The notes under the pieces are model-generated. The model was not told the origin of the DNA. It worked only from the letters and a program-made list of their open reading frames with translations, and made no database searches. DNA of 64,000 bases from Chloroflexales bacterium ZM16-3 (GTDB lineage Bacteria > Chloroflexota > Chloroflexia > Chloroflexales > Chloroflexaceae): the NCBI GenBank assembly GCA_004138175.2, contig RYFE02000005.1:176618-240617 (forward strand), written 5' to 3'. The translations under genes and the position numbers were made by a program. Below are positions 42,761 to 56,109 of this stretch, in pieces. Numbering within the stretch: the first letter of the stretch is position 1; the number at the start of each line of letters is the position of its first letter.

Positions 42761-42783
42761 GTCGCCCGAAAAAGGAGACCCTC

Positions 42784-43452
42784 GTGCCCGATGTTCAATA
42801 CCTTGGCCACTCCTGCTTCCGTCTGCGTGGGCGTGATGGCACCGTCCTCTGCGACCCCTACAGCCGCTCGATTGGCATGGACCTTGGCCGCCCCTCCGCT
42901 CATATCATCACCGTCAGCCACGATCACCCCGACCATAATTTTGTCGCTGGCGTCAAGCCGCTGCGCGAGAAGGCATTTGTCATCGATGGCCCCGGCGAGT
43001 ACGAGGTCAGCGGCGTCCTGATCACCGGTGTCCGCACCGCTCACGACACCAATAAGGGTGCCGATCGCGGCTTCAATACGGTGTTCGTCATCCACCTCGA
43101 CGATGTGGTCTTCTGCCACCTCGGCGACCTTGGCCACGAGCTGACCCAGGCTCAACTTGAGGAGATCGGCAATGTCGATGTGCTCTTCGTGCCAGTCGGC
43201 GGCGGCGAGACGATCGGCCCCGCCGAGGCAAATAATGTGATCAGCCAGATCGAGCCGAAGATCGCTGTCCCCATGCACTTCGCGTCGGCCCAGCTCTCGT
43301 TCGAGTACGACCTGCTCCCCCTAGAGAAGTTCACCCACGAGCGCGGCATCAAAGAGATCGTCCCCGTAGACAAACTCTCCGTCACCACCGCAAACCTGCC
43401 CCCAGAGAGCGAGGACACCCGCGTCGTGATTCTGCGCGCAGTGAAGGAGTGA
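42784..43452 (+). CDS. MBL-fold metal-dependent hydrolase (UlaG/UPF0173-like)
   Basis: This 222-residue metallo-beta-lactamase-fold protein has a GTG start after AAAGGAGA. The metal-binding signature is SHDHPDHN (H46, H48, D50, H51), with GPGEYEV, HLGDLGHEL and VPMHF supplying further ligands. This set resembles the UlaG/UPF0173 group of cytoplasmic hydrolases. The substrate is unknown. It has its own promoter and is not clearly part of an operon. Confidence 0.88.
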   Translation: MPDVQYLGHSCFRLRGRDGTVLCDPYSRSIGMDLGRPSAHIITVSHDHPDHNFVAGVKPLREKAFVIDGPGEYEVSGVLITGVRTAHDTNKGADRGFNTVFVIHLDDVVFCHLGDLGHELTQAQLEEIGNVDVLFVPVGGGETIGPAEANNVISQIEPKIAVPMHFASAQLSFEYDLLPLEKFTHERGIKEIVPVDKLSVTTANLPPESEDTRVVILRAVKE

Positions 43453-45534
<2,082 letters not shown>

Positions 45535-45561
45535 ATACGAACACCGGGTACGGTGATTATG

Positions 45562-45600
45562 AGGGTTTGGGAGTGGCAACGCCACTCCCAAACCCTTTTT
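45562..45600 (+). terminator. Intrinsic terminator after pyrG
   Basis: AGGGTTTGGGAGTGGC-AAC-GCCACTCCCAAACCCT followed by TTTT, 27 bp after the stop codon. Confidence 0.93.
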
Positions 45601-45694
45601 GATTGTAGTCTGGTGGAGCGAGAGCACATGTGCCTCACTATTCTTTGTGACTAAAAGTTGCCGTAACGGGCATGGGAAAGCCTCAAAGTGGCTA

Positions 45695-45722
45695 TTGCGG
45701 ACAAGTAAAAAAGGCGTATAAT
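45695..45722 (+). promoter_or_regulatory. Promoter of the zinc-ribbon gene
   Basis: TTGCGG (45695-45700) and TATAAT (45717-45722) are 16 bp apart, giving an unusually long leader of about 140 nt. Confidence 0.55.
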
Positions 45723-45867
45723 GAGAGACTATCTGGGATGGCTTTGGCACAGGCGAACGGCACACTCGGCTCCTGCGATCCCCTGGCGGGACGGGATCGG
45801 CGCATCTGCTCGCTACCCAGGCGCGGACCAACCTCGGTGTTAGACCCATTTCAAGGAGTGGCGAGCC

Positions 45868-46242
45868 ATGAGCTTCGCAGACAAGACCCTGACCTGTCGG
45901 GATTGTGGGATGGACTTCGTGTTTACGGCTGGCGAGCAGGAGTTCTACGCATCAAAGGGATTTGTGAACGAGCCGACGCGCTGCCCGTCCTGCCGGCAGA
46001 ACCGCAAGTCGCAGGCGAGCTCCGGCGGCTCCCGCGATGACCGCGCCCCGCGATCCTCGTCGTATGCCCCGGCAGCCCCGCGCGAGCGGGTGTCGTACAA
46101 GGTCACCTGCGCCAATTGCGGCCAGGAGACGACGGTGCCCTTTGTCCCGCGTGGCACGAAGCCAGTCTACTGTAGCGACTGCTTCGACCAGATGCGCGGC
46201 GGCAGCTCGGGAGGTGCAGGGGGGGCGCGCCCGCGCTACTAA
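45868..46242 (+). CDS. Double zinc-ribbon protein
   Basis: This 124-residue protein has two four-cysteine ribbons. The first is C10/C13 and C39/C42 (CRDCGMDFVFTAGEQEFYASKG spacing). The second is C81/C84 and C102/C105 (CANCGQETTVPFVPRGTKPVYCSDC). A Ser/Arg/Pro-rich linker and a Gly-rich tail complete it. Small proteins of this CxxC-CxxC type are abundant in Chloroflexota and may bind nucleic acids or other proteins; the function is unknown. AAGGAG lies 11 nt upstream of the ATG. It is convergent with the sigma factor gene across a 62-bp palindrome. Confidence 0.85.
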   Translation: MSFADKTLTCRDCGMDFVFTAGEQEFYASKGFVNEPTRCPSCRQNRKSQASSGGSRDDRAPRSSSYAPAAPRERVSYKVTCANCGQETTVPFVPRGTKPVYCSDCFDQMRGGSSGGAGGARPRY

Positions 46243-46247
46243 AGCCT

Positions 46248-46309
46248 GATCACAGACACACGAAGACGGGGGCGGCATATGCCGCCCCCGTCTTCGTGTG
46301 TCTGTGATC
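46248..46309. terminator. Perfect 62-bp palindrome, bidirectional terminator
   Basis: Two 31-bp arms starting GATCACAGACACACGAAGAC meet at GGCGGCATATGCCGCC with no loop or mismatch. It lies between convergent genes and probably terminates both. Confidence 0.8.
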
Positions 46310-46314
46310 CGCGC

Positions 46315-47355
46315 CTACTCTAGGTAGTCGCGCAGATGCTGCCCAACATCGGGGCTACGCAGACGACGCAGCGCCTCGGCCTCGATCTGACGGGCGCGCT
46401 CGCGAGTCATCCCAAGGGCGCGACCAACCTCCTCCAGGGTGCGTCGGCGGCCATCGACCAGTCCATAGCGCAGGTCGATGATGCGGCGCTCACGCTCGTT
46501 CAGATGATCCAGCGCGGCCGAGAGGTCGCGGCGGAGCAACTGGGCCGAGGCGAAGTCGCCGGGTGTTGGCAGGTCATCGTCGGGCAGGAAGTCGCCCAGC
46601 GTATGCTCTCCCTCATCGCCCACAGGCGTCTCCAGAGAGACGGGGCGGCGGGCCGCCTCAAGCACGCGCTCGATGCGCTCGATCGGCTGGCCGAGGGCGA
46701 TGGAGATCTCCTCGGGGGTGGGCTGGCGCTCCAGCGACTGCGAGAGCCGCTCGGAGGTGCGCTTGACCTGGCTGACCGACTCGCTCATATGCACGGGCAG
46801 GCGGATAGTACGCCCCTGCTCGGCGATCGAGCGGGTGACGGCCTGGCGGATCCACCAGGTTGCGTAGGTGCTGAAGCGGTTGCCTTTGCGGTGGTCGAAC
46901 TTCTCGACCGCACGCATCAGGCCGATGTTCCCCTCCTGGATGAGGTCGAGCAGAGAGAGACCGCGACCGACATACTTCTTGGCGATGCTCACCACCAGGC
47001 GCAAGTTCGCCTGGATGAGGTGTCGTCGCGCCTCGTTGCCGCTATCTACGTCGCGATCAAGGGCGCGGCGCAGGGTCAGGCTAATCTCCTCATCCGATGC
47101 AAGCCGCTCCTCGGCGGCGTCGCCGCGCTCGATTCGCTCGGATAGCTCCACCTCCTCGCGGGCGTTGAGGAGCGAGACCTTGCCGATCTCCTGGAGGTAA
47201 TGCTGTACGGCGTCGGGCGTTGGCTCGACGTTCCGGGTGTTCTCTGTGGGCTCGCTGGTCATATCGTCGACCTCAGTCAGCCGATCGACATCCGACTCGT
47301 GTCGCGTATCGTGCGAATTGGCCATTCCCCAAAGCGTTTTGGTTCGCTTGAGCAT
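46315..47355 (-). CDS. sigA: Primary-type RNA polymerase sigma-70 factor (SigA/RpoD)
   Basis: This 346-residue sigma factor starts at ATG 47355 with AGGAG upstream. It has region 1.2 ([23 protein letters not shown]), region 2 with [42 protein letters not shown] (-10 recognition), region 3 ([31 protein letters not shown]) and region 4 ending [21 protein letters not shown] (-35 recognition). The acidic N-terminus is short, as in group 2 sigma factors and many Chloroflexota SigA proteins. Whether it is the primary or a second group 1/2 factor cannot be fixed here. It has a perfect consensus-like promoter. Confidence 0.92.
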   Translation of the reverse strand: MLKRTKTLWGMANSHDTRHESDVDRLTEVDDMTSEPTENTRNVEPTPDAVQHYLQEIGKVSLLNAREEVELSERIERGDAAEERLASDEEISLTLRRALDRDVDSGNEARRHLIQANLRLVVSIAKKYVGRGLSLLDLIQEGNIGLMRAVEKFDHRKGNRFSTYATWWIRQAVTRSIAEQGRTIRLPVHMSESVSQVKRTSERLSQSLERQPTPEEISIALGQPIERIERVLEAARRPVSLETPVGDEGEHTLGDFLPDDDLPTPGDFASAQLLRRDLSAALDHLNERERRIIDLRYGLVDGRRRTLEEVGRALGMTRERARQIEAEALRRLRSPDVGQHLRDYLE

Positions 47356-47669
47356 CGGTTCTGTGCTCCTAGCCTAGCTGCAAGAGACACAAGACGGCCC
47401 CTCCCAGAAGAGGAGGAGCTGCGCCCTCAAGCAGATCTTTAGTTGCACTCAACAAAGCGGGGTTAAGTGTGAGATGGGCGCAAGGCTGCTGATGCTACGT
47501 ACACAGCCGCTTGGGCTGATATGTGCAATGAAAAGTATAGATATAATAACGCAATTTGTCAAGTACTTGTTTTTTGTCAACATTATTAGGTATTGTCGCA
47601 GGGCATATGCAACATCGGCTGATGCCACCGCCCGGCCGTTACGCAGCAGAGGTTAGAGCAGACGCGGGC
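47356..47669. other. Region upstream of the sigma factor gene
   Basis: No gene is seen in these 314 bp. The AT-rich segment 47521-47590 holds the sigma factor promoter. The leader of about 175 nt has no recognised riboswitch. The right end abuts the psuG stop codon. Confidence 0.5.
47534..47562 (-). promoter_or_regulatory. Consensus promoter of the sigma factor gene
   Basis: On the minus strand TTGACA (47562-47557), a 17-bp spacer and TATACT (47539-47534). A second TTGACA lies just upstream (47580-47575). Confidence 0.8.
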
Positions 47670-48581
47670 TCACCGGCGCAGGGCGGCGGCCACCTGCCCG
47701 GCGACGCGGGCGTTCTGGCGCAGCAGCGCCACGTTCGTCGCGATGCTTTCGCCGTGGGTCTCCTCGGCCATCGCCGCAAGCAGGAAGGGTGTCACGGCGG
47801 GGCCGCGCACCCCGGCGGCGGTGGCCCGCTCCAGCGCGCGGCCAATCGCCACCTCGACCTCAGCCCGCTCCATGGCGACCTCGGCTGGCGGGGGCACGCA
47901 GAGCAGCAGGCCACCCGGCGCGGCGACGGCGACATTCCGGCGCTGGGCAGCCCAGATCCGGGCGACCTCGGCTGGATCATTGGCGCGCGCAGGGACAGGC
48001 AGGCCGCTGCTGCGGCTATAGAAGGCCGGGAACTCATCGGTGCCCAGGCCCACCAGCGGCACGCCCAGGGTCTCCAGATACTCCAGGGTGGCCGACAGAT
48101 CCAGGATGGCCTTGGCCCCGGCGCAGACGACAATCACCGGCGTGCGTGCGAGCTCGGTCAGGTCTGCCGAGATGTCCCAGGTGAGTTCAGCGCCCCGGTG
48201 GACGCCGCCAATGCCGCCGGTGGCGAAGACCTCAACCCCGGCGGCGGCGGCGAGGGCCATGGTGGCGGCCACAGTGGTCGCGCCATCGGCGCCCTGGGCG
48301 ATGGCGGCGGCCACATCGCGTCGGCTGAGCTTGCGCACCTGGGCCGAGCGGGTGGCGAAGCGCTCGATCTCGGCGGCGGCCATGCCGACGGTGGGCACCC
48401 CGGCGGACACGCCGACGGTGGCGGGCACGGCCCCGGCGGCGCGCACCTCGTCCTCCATAGCGCGGGCAAGCTCAAGGTTCTGCGGGTAGGGCAGCCCGTG
48501 GCTGATCACGGTGCTCTCCAGCGCGACGATGGGCCGGCCTTCGTCGAGGGCGGCGGTGAGTTCTGCTGAAATACGGAGCAT
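47670..48581 (-). CDS. psuG: Pseudouridine-5'-phosphate glycosidase
   Basis: This 303-residue enzyme splits (or forms) the C-C bond between uracil and ribose 5-phosphate in pseudouridine monophosphate. The start MLRISAELTAAL at 48581 follows AAGGAAG. Family motifs are IVALESTVISHGLPYPQN, ATVGVSAGVPTVGM (metal/substrate region), LSRRDVAAAIAQGADGATTVAATM, EVFATGGIGGVHRGAE and NVALLRQNARVAGQVA. The usual partner, PsuK kinase, is not adjacent. Instead a large NB-ARC/TPR regulator ends 31 bp upstream on the same strand, so the two may be co-transcribed. Confidence 0.92.
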   Translation of the reverse strand: MLRISAELTAALDEGRPIVALESTVISHGLPYPQNLELARAMEDEVRAAGAVPATVGVSAGVPTVGMAAAEIERFATRSAQVRKLSRRDVAAAIAQGADGATTVAATMALAAAAGVEVFATGGIGGVHRGAELTWDISADLTELARTPVIVVCAGAKAILDLSATLEYLETLGVPLVGLGTDEFPAFYSRSSGLPVPARANDPAEVARIWAAQRRNVAVAAPGGLLLCVPPPAEVAMERAEVEVAIGRALERATAAGVRGPAVTPFLLAAMAEETHGESIATNVALLRQNARVAGQVAAALRR

Positions 48582-48612
48582 GGCGGCTTCCTTATCATGT
48601 GCCTTCGTCGTG

Positions 48613-51102
48613 CTACACCCCTGCGACATCCAGCGCATAGGTAATGGCCTGATCGAGCGTCAGAGACATCCCGGTTGCCCACTCAGCCGCGAGTACGGCA
48701 TGGTCAAGCAGGCGTCCGATAGCATCGTTCCGGCTGATGATGGCGGGGATCGCCATCGGCGGCGGTTGGACACGCAGGGCCGTGCGTAGGGAGGCGGCGG
48801 TCGCACAGAGGCGGGCGGCCCGAGCGGCCTGTCCGTGCGCTAGAGCAATGTCGGCGAGATACTCTAGGGCGTAGGCGATGCGCAGCTTGTTGCCGAATTG
48901 CTGAAAGGTTCGCAGGCTATCGCACAGACAGGTAGTTGCCTGTGCATAGTCGCCCTGGAGTAACAGAACACAGCCCATACTATTCAGCGTATCAGCAATG
49001 CCGCGTTGATTTCCGATCTGGTGATTGATGGTGAGGCTCTCCTGGAAGCGCTCAAGGGCTTGATTGTACCACGCTGGCCCTGCGGCGAACTCAGCGTCGC
49101 CCAGATTGTTAAGCGCCACGACGATCATGGGCAGGTCGCCGATCTGGCGGCGCAGGGCCAGACTCTCTTGGTGCCAGGTAATAGAGCGCATAAAGTCGCC
49201 GAGCGATTCGGCTGCGAGGCCCAGGGTGTTAAGCGTCTCAGCGATGCCCTGCGAGTCGCCAAGCTCGCGCCAAAGAGCCAGGCTCTCATGGGCTAGGCGC
49301 TCGGCCTCGTGGGGGTAGCCGCGTGCCCATTCAAGGCCAGCCAACGCATCGATTCCTTTGGCAAGGGCACGAGGCGACAGCGCTACGCGCTGCGCGAGTA
49401 CCCGCCGCAGCCATGTCACACCCTCGTCGATGTGGCCACCCCAATACCAGAACAGCTCAAGCGCTGCGCACAGGTGGAGGGCAAGCTCAGCTTCGGCCTG
49501 GCCCAACAGCCACTCAAGGGCGGCGCGCATGTTAGGCTGCTCTGCTTCAAGCTGACGAAACCATATGGCCTGGTTGGCACCACGCAAATGCGATGCAGCC
49601 TGCTCTGCGAGCGATAGGTAATACCTTGCGTGGCGACGCTGTATGTCTGCCAGATCGCCACACTCGGCCAGACGCTCTAGGGCATACTCGCGCACTGTAG
49701 CCAGCATCCGGTAGCGCATCGGCTCCTCTGCGTATGCTGCAGCGAAGATCATATGGTGGTCAAGCAGGGCCGCCAGTGCGTCGAACGGCAGTGCGGGGCG
49801 CTCAGGCTGGGCAGCGACCACAGCGGCCAGCGCCTCGGCGGTATAGCCCCCGCTGAAGACGGCCATATGGGCGAACAGTGCTTGAGAGTCGAGATCGAGC
49901 AACTGATAGCTCCAGTCGAGGGTGGCGCGCAGAGTGTGCTGGCGCGGCGGGAGGTCGCGGGCACCGCCGGTGAGCAGTGCGAGGTCGAGCCGCCCGCGCT
50001 CGCCCAAGAGGTAGGCGTGCAGCTGGGCTGGCGCGAACTGCCTGACGCGGGCGGCGGCAAGCTCGATCGCCAGGGGCATGCCATCGAGGGCGACACAGAG
50101 CGCCGCAACATCGGCAGCATTCGCCACATCTAGGGCAAAGCCAGGGCTAGAGGCCCGCGCCCGCTCGCAGAAGAGGGCCACGGCAGGGTACTGCGCCAAC
50201 TCGTGCGAAGGGGGAGGCGAGTCGAGGGGCGGCAGGCCGAGCGGGGGCACCACAAACTGCTGCTCGCCCGAGATGCGCAGGGTGACGCGGCTCGTAACCA
50301 GAGCCTGAAGGTTGGGGCATGCGTTTAGCAGGGCGCTCAGGGCGGGTGCCGCCGCCACCACCTGCTCGAAGTTATCGAGTACCAGAAGCATACGCCGCTC
50401 GGCGATGGCGGCGACCAGCACCTGCGGCCAGGGCTGCTCCGGAGCGGCGGGGATGCTGAGGGCGTGGGCGAGGGTTGGCAGTACCAGGGCAGGTTCGGCG
50501 ATATCAGCCAAGGCCACAAATGCCACCCCGTCGGGGAATGCGTGGGCGCTGGCCCCGGCGGTATGAAGCGCCAGGCGGGTCTTGCCGCAGCCGCCGGGGC
50601 CGGTCAGCGTGAGCAGGCGACCGCAGGAGAGCAGCCGAATCACATCGGCCTGATCTGCGTCTCGCCCGATCATGGCCGTGAGCGGGCGGGGGATAGGCTG
50701 TAGCTTGAGCGGCGGATTGAGGGCGTTGGGCGGCGTGAGGTCGGGGGATGGGCAGCGCTGGAGGGCGGCGGCGAACTCGGCGGGCGGGAAGAGCGGCTGG
50801 ATCTGGGGCAACAGGGAGGGCAGCCCCGACAGCAGGGCCAGATCAACTGCCTCGTTGGCGCTACAGCGGCGGGCGGCGGGGAGCCTTTCGGTCAGTGCAT
50901 GGAGCAAGGCCAGCAGCTCGGCGGGCGCGATGTGGGGGCGGCGATCAACGCGCAGCGTGAAGCGGTTCTCAAACTGATCCTCCGAGAGATCGACGCCGTG
51001 GCCCGCCATGCGCCCGACCACGGCCACTACCGAGAGCCGGTTGCGCCTAAGGATTTGGCGAACCAGGGCCGCGATGCGCTGCTTCTCCGTGGGAGTGTGC
51101 AT
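48613..51102 (-). CDS. NB-ARC/AfsR-like STAND ATPase with TPR repeats
   Basis: This 829-residue signalling ATPase starts at ATG 51102 with GGAGG. The N-terminal 110 residues are helical, possibly HTH-like (KQRIAALVRQILRRNRLSV). The NB-ARC core has Walker A TGPGGCGKTRLAL, Walker B MLLVLDNFEQV, sensor LVTSRVTLRI and GMPLAIELAAARVR. Residues 500-800 are TPR repeats (GIAETLNTLGLAAESLGD, ALNNLGDAEF, GIADTLNSMGCVLLLQGDY). There is no C-terminal LuxR HTH. Proteins of this kind act as ligand-gated regulators or immune-like sensors. It lies immediately upstream of psuG; the ligand is unknown. Confidence 0.85.
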   Translation of the reverse strand: MHTPTEKQRIAALVRQILRRNRLSVVAVVGRMAGHGVDLSEDQFENRFTLRVDRRPHIAPAELLALLHALTERLPAARRCSANEAVDLALLSGLPSLLPQIQPLFPPAEFAAALQRCPSPDLTPPNALNPPLKLQPIPRPLTAMIGRDADQADVIRLLSCGRLLTLTGPGGCGKTRLALHTAGASAHAFPDGVAFVALADIAEPALVLPTLAHALSIPAAPEQPWPQVLVAAIAERRMLLVLDNFEQVVAAAPALSALLNACPNLQALVTSRVTLRISGEQQFVVPPLGLPPLDSPPPSHELAQYPAVALFCERARASSPGFALDVANAADVAALCVALDGMPLAIELAAARVRQFAPAQLHAYLLGERGRLDLALLTGGARDLPPRQHTLRATLDWSYQLLDLDSQALFAHMAVFSGGYTAEALAAVVAAQPERPALPFDALAALLDHHMIFAAAYAEEPMRYRMLATVREYALERLAECGDLADIQRRHARYYLSLAEQAASHLRGANQAIWFRQLEAEQPNMRAALEWLLGQAEAELALHLCAALELFWYWGGHIDEGVTWLRRVLAQRVALSPRALAKGIDALAGLEWARGYPHEAERLAHESLALWRELGDSQGIAETLNTLGLAAESLGDFMRSITWHQESLALRRQIGDLPMIVVALNNLGDAEFAAGPAWYNQALERFQESLTINHQIGNQRGIADTLNSMGCVLLLQGDYAQATTCLCDSLRTFQQFGNKLRIAYALEYLADIALAHGQAARAARLCATAASLRTALRVQPPPMAIPAIISRNDAIGRLLDHAVLAAEWATGMSLTLDQAITYALDVAGV

Positions 51103-51143
51103 GAGACGCCTCCGCTACTCTTGGGGGAGGTGTGGACGCCCGA

Positions 51144-51167
51144 TTTTCCGTCGATCCGGACGGAAAA
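51144..51167. promoter_or_regulatory. Palindrome upstream of the STAND regulator
   Basis: TTTTCCGTC-GATCCG-GACGGAAAA is a symmetric site 42 bp before the ATG, suitable as a dimeric repressor operator. A minus-strand TAGTAT lies about 20 bp further upstream. Function is inferred. Confidence 0.45.
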
Positions 51168-51298
51168 AGCGTCCGTCTCTATACTACCATAGCGATGAGC
51201 GCATATGGCTAATCGTATGATCATATGGAGGTACAGCTTCACTTCTTACCTGTGCTGCCCTACCCACTATTTACGCACTCAGCTAAAGGGGCCCAACC

Positions 51299-53956
51299 AT
51301 GTTGCCAAGAAGCAAAAGTATGCAGAGTCGGCTACGCACGCTGTTCGCCGGTATTGTGTTCACGGTCACCGTGGCGATCCTCGCTACAGGCGGGGCGCAT
51401 CCGGTGCAGGCACGTTCGCTCCACCTCGTCGATCAACCTCCCCTTATGTCTGGCCTCACTGCGCTACCACAAAGCGGTAGCCTCTTTTTTGTCTCGAACC
51501 GCAACGGCAGCCAAGAGATCTATCGCCACGACTTCCCCGGCGGCGCGGTGAAGCAGATCACGAACGTTGGCGCAGGCGCGATGGAGTCGTTCCCTTCCGC
51601 CTCGCCCGACGGCAAGCAGGTCTGCTTTGAGAGCCACCGCACTGGCAACTTCGAGATCTTCTGTACTGACCGCGACGGCAATAATCCGACGAACCTGACC
51701 AATGACCCCGGCGATGACGGGATGCCGCGCTTCTCGCCTGATGGTACGCAGATCGCTTATCACCGGCGTGCGGCGGGCGAGGCGAATTTCCAGATCTGGG
51801 TGATGAACGCCGACGGCAGCAACAAGCGCCAGCTGACCTTCGAGAACGCCTATATGGGCGAGCCATTCTGGTTCCCCAATGGCACGAAGCTGGTCTTCGA
51901 CGGCGATAAGCCCGACCGTAATCTGCTCATGATAAATCTCGACGGCAGCGGGCTAACGGTGATTAACAACAAGCCCGGCGAGCAGCGCCGCCCGAGTGTC
52001 TCGCCTGACGGGATGTATATCTACTATGACTCGAGCGAGAGCGGCGTGTTCCAGATCTACCGCATGCTCTTCGATGGCAGTAATCAGACCGCACTGACCA
52101 GCAGCGGACAGAACTTCTTGCCCCAGGTTTCGCCCGATGGTACACTGGTTGCCTTTATGTCTACCCGCGACGGTGGCGATCAGGAGATCTACCTGAGCAA
52201 CATTGACGGCAGCGGCCAGACCCGGCTGACAAGCAGCGTGGGGGTCGATGTCCTGCCGTCGTGGGCAAACCCTCTGCCGGTCTGCGCCCCTGAGACGCTG
52301 ACGGTGCCCTTTGTGAACGGCCCCAACGGCGTTACCTCGCAGAAGGTCTACGGGGTTGTTGATGTTGGCGGCGGCCGTATTGGCGGTGGTGTTGAGCTCC
52401 CGCCCGGTGGCGGAATCGGAACGCCGCCCGTCACGGCGGATGGCGGCGACCCAAGGACAGCGGCGGCCACTCCCGCCGCCACGACCCTGACCCTGACCGT
52501 GTCGGGCAGCGGACATGCCGCCGGGACAGCGTCCAGCGACGCCTTCTACATCTACACGAACGCGCAAGGTGGTGCAGTGACGCCGCAGCACTACACGGTC
52601 TACTACAACTGGGTACTCTGGATCAACGGCCAGCACGTCGAGAGCCTCATCCCCGGCGGGCAAGTGCCGGCCTATCGCGCCGACCACACCTACACCTTCC
52701 AGGTTAGCGTGCCGACCGGCAGGCTCTCCTTCGGCGTCGGCGACATCGCGGTGGGCGACAATAGCGGTAGCTATACCGTGGCCATCAGTGGGGAGTGCGA
52801 CAGCGTCGATACGAGCAATAACGACGACCTCTTCGGCTACGGCTATGAACTCTGGACCGACCCGGTCGCGCCGCGCGCCGTCGCCGATCTGAAACTCGGG
52901 CTAACGGTTCATCGGCAGGGCGGTAAGGACCCGCTCCAAGGTGTAGAGGTCTACTTCTACGACGGCGACCCGTCGAGTGGCGGGAAGCTCATTCAGGCGA
53001 ACACGATTCCTATGCTTGAGGTGCTCGATGCTAGCGCCAGTACGTTTGCCAGCTTTAGCTCGATCCCGACGCAGGGGAAACATGTACTCTGTGCGGTGAT
53101 CGACCCCAACAACCGCGTGCCGGAGGGTATCGAGACCAACAACACGGTCTGCCGTGAGGTAGATGTGCTGGCCCCGGCGGCAGATATGATCGCGCCACGG
53201 GTTGACAATTTCAAGATCAACAATGGTGCGGCCAGCGTGAGTGATCGCGGGGTGAGCCTGAGCGTGAGCGTCTCGGACACTCCCGCGCCCAGCACCAATG
53301 TCCAGGCGGTCTTCTTCGTTGAGTATGTCTATAACCAGGCCAACGTATTCTGGGAGCCCGTGCAGACATCGAATTGGCTGGCCTACAGCGGGACGCCATC
53401 GACCTACGCATGGCAGCTCTCAGCGGGGTCGGGGATGAAGTTCATCCAGGCGTGGGCGCGCGATCAAGCCGGTAACATCTCGCGCTACCCCTACAAAGCC
53501 TACATCAACCTCGTTCTGCCAAGCGAGCAAGTTGAACTCAATGGGACACGCTCCTACCGCTACTTCTTGCGGCAGGGTGAGCAACTGACGGCGCGGCTAG
53601 AGCCGGTAAGCGGCGACCCGGATCTGTATATCTGGACACCGAACACGAACGAGCCGCCCTATGTGAGTAACCTACGCACCGGCGTAGACGCGCGCACCTT
53701 CGTGGCCGAGCAGGATGGCGTCTATCAGGTTGAGGTCTACGGCTACAGCGCAGCTTCGTACAATCTGACGGTGACGACCCCAGGCTCGTTGGCAAGCCTA
53801 GTGGCAACCGAGGGGGGCATCGACCCGACCAAGTCGCTGCGCAGCCGACCTGTTGTGGCGGTAGCAAGCCAGCCGGGCGATCAGTTCGTGATGCCCGATT
53901 TCACACCTGTGGCGAACAATAACAATATGGTCTATCTGCCCCTGATAGTGCGCTAA
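51299..53956 (+). CDS. Secreted PD40/CARDB/PPC-domain protein
   Basis: This 885-residue exported protein has a signal peptide ending HPVQARS (about 40); MQSRLRTLF at 51320 is an alternative start. Residues 55-320 form a TolB-type propeller from PD40 repeats (SASPDGKQVCFES, FSPDGTQIAYHR, VSPDGMYIYYDS, VSPDGTLVAFMS). Around 540-630 is a CARDB domain (DLKLGLTVH, AVIDPNNRVPEGIETNN), and around 745-830 a pre-peptidase C-terminal domain (SYRYFLRQGEQLTARLEP, GDPDLYIW, GVYQVEVYGYSAASYNLTV). It ends NNNNMVYLPLIVR, like the end of the lectin-like protein. No catalytic domain is evident; a structural or binding role is likely. Confidence 0.82.
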   Translation: MLPRSKSMQSRLRTLFAGIVFTVTVAILATGGAHPVQARSLHLVDQPPLMSGLTALPQSGSLFFVSNRNGSQEIYRHDFPGGAVKQITNVGAGAMESFPSASPDGKQVCFESHRTGNFEIFCTDRDGNNPTNLTNDPGDDGMPRFSPDGTQIAYHRRAAGEANFQIWVMNADGSNKRQLTFENAYMGEPFWFPNGTKLVFDGDKPDRNLLMINLDGSGLTVINNKPGEQRRPSVSPDGMYIYYDSSESGVFQIYRMLFDGSNQTALTSSGQNFLPQVSPDGTLVAFMSTRDGGDQEIYLSNIDGSGQTRLTSSVGVDVLPSWANPLPVCAPETLTVPFVNGPNGVTSQKVYGVVDVGGGRIGGGVELPPGGGIGTPPVTADGGDPRTAAATPAATTLTLTVSGSGHAAGTASSDAFYIYTNAQGGAVTPQHYTVYYNWVLWINGQHVESLIPGGQVPAYRADHTYTFQVSVPTGRLSFGVGDIAVGDNSGSYTVAISGECDSVDTSNNDDLFGYGYELWTDPVAPRAVADLKLGLTVHRQGGKDPLQGVEVYFYDGDPSSGGKLIQANTIPMLEVLDASASTFASFSSIPTQGKHVLCAVIDPNNRVPEGIETNNTVCREVDVLAPAADMIAPRVDNFKINNGAASVSDRGVSLSVSVSDTPAPSTNVQAVFFVEYVYNQANVFWEPVQTSNWLAYSGTPSTYAWQLSAGSGMKFIQAWARDQAGNISRYPYKAYINLVLPSEQVELNGTRSYRYFLRQGEQLTARLEPVSGDPDLYIWTPNTNEPPYVSNLRTGVDARTFVAEQDGVYQVEVYGYSAASYNLTVTTPGSLASLVATEGGIDPTKSLRSRPVVAVASQPGDQFVMPDFTPVANNNNMVYLPLIVR

Positions 53957-54006
53957 CAGTGCTCCTTTCTGGGGAGGTACCTTTGCCTCCCCAGACTCAA
54001 ACCTCT

Positions 54007-54046
54007 CCCCTGCGCGGCATACCTGATGCCACGCAGGGGAATTTTA
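54007..54046 (+). terminator. Intrinsic terminator after the PD40 protein gene
   Basis: CCCCTGCG...GGCAT-ACCTG-ATGCC...CGCAGGGG followed by AATTTTATT. A weaker stem CTGGGGAGG/CCTCCCCAG lies just before it (53969-53994). Confidence 0.82.
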
Positions 54047-54265
54047 TTATCGCGCTTGCTCATTCACAGGCCGGGAGAGAAAGGCCAGACTGTCAAGCTG
54101 GAATAGCCGTTTTTGAAACTTGCCTTAGGGGTAAATTCCGATCACGCGCATAACCCTTCCTTAATCTTTCCCTACGATATCTTGGATCTGGCCGTTCATA
54201 TGGTATGGTTGGCGCTATATATTCTGGCTGCACACCCGTCGACAGCAGCTAGACAGGACGTATTC

Positions 54266-56059
<1,794 letters not shown>

Positions 56060-56109
56060 GTTGTGGATTTGACGCCCCAGAATATGCCGCGCTCAATCTG
56101 CAATCTTGT

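Larger units (their letters stand above)
45535..45867. other. Region between pyrG and the zinc-ribbon gene
   Basis: Apart from the pyrG terminator it holds a promoter at 45695-45722 and a leader of about 140 nt before the zinc-ribbon gene. No gene is credible within it. The leader is GC-rich and might be structured, but I identified no known riboswitch. Confidence 0.5.
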
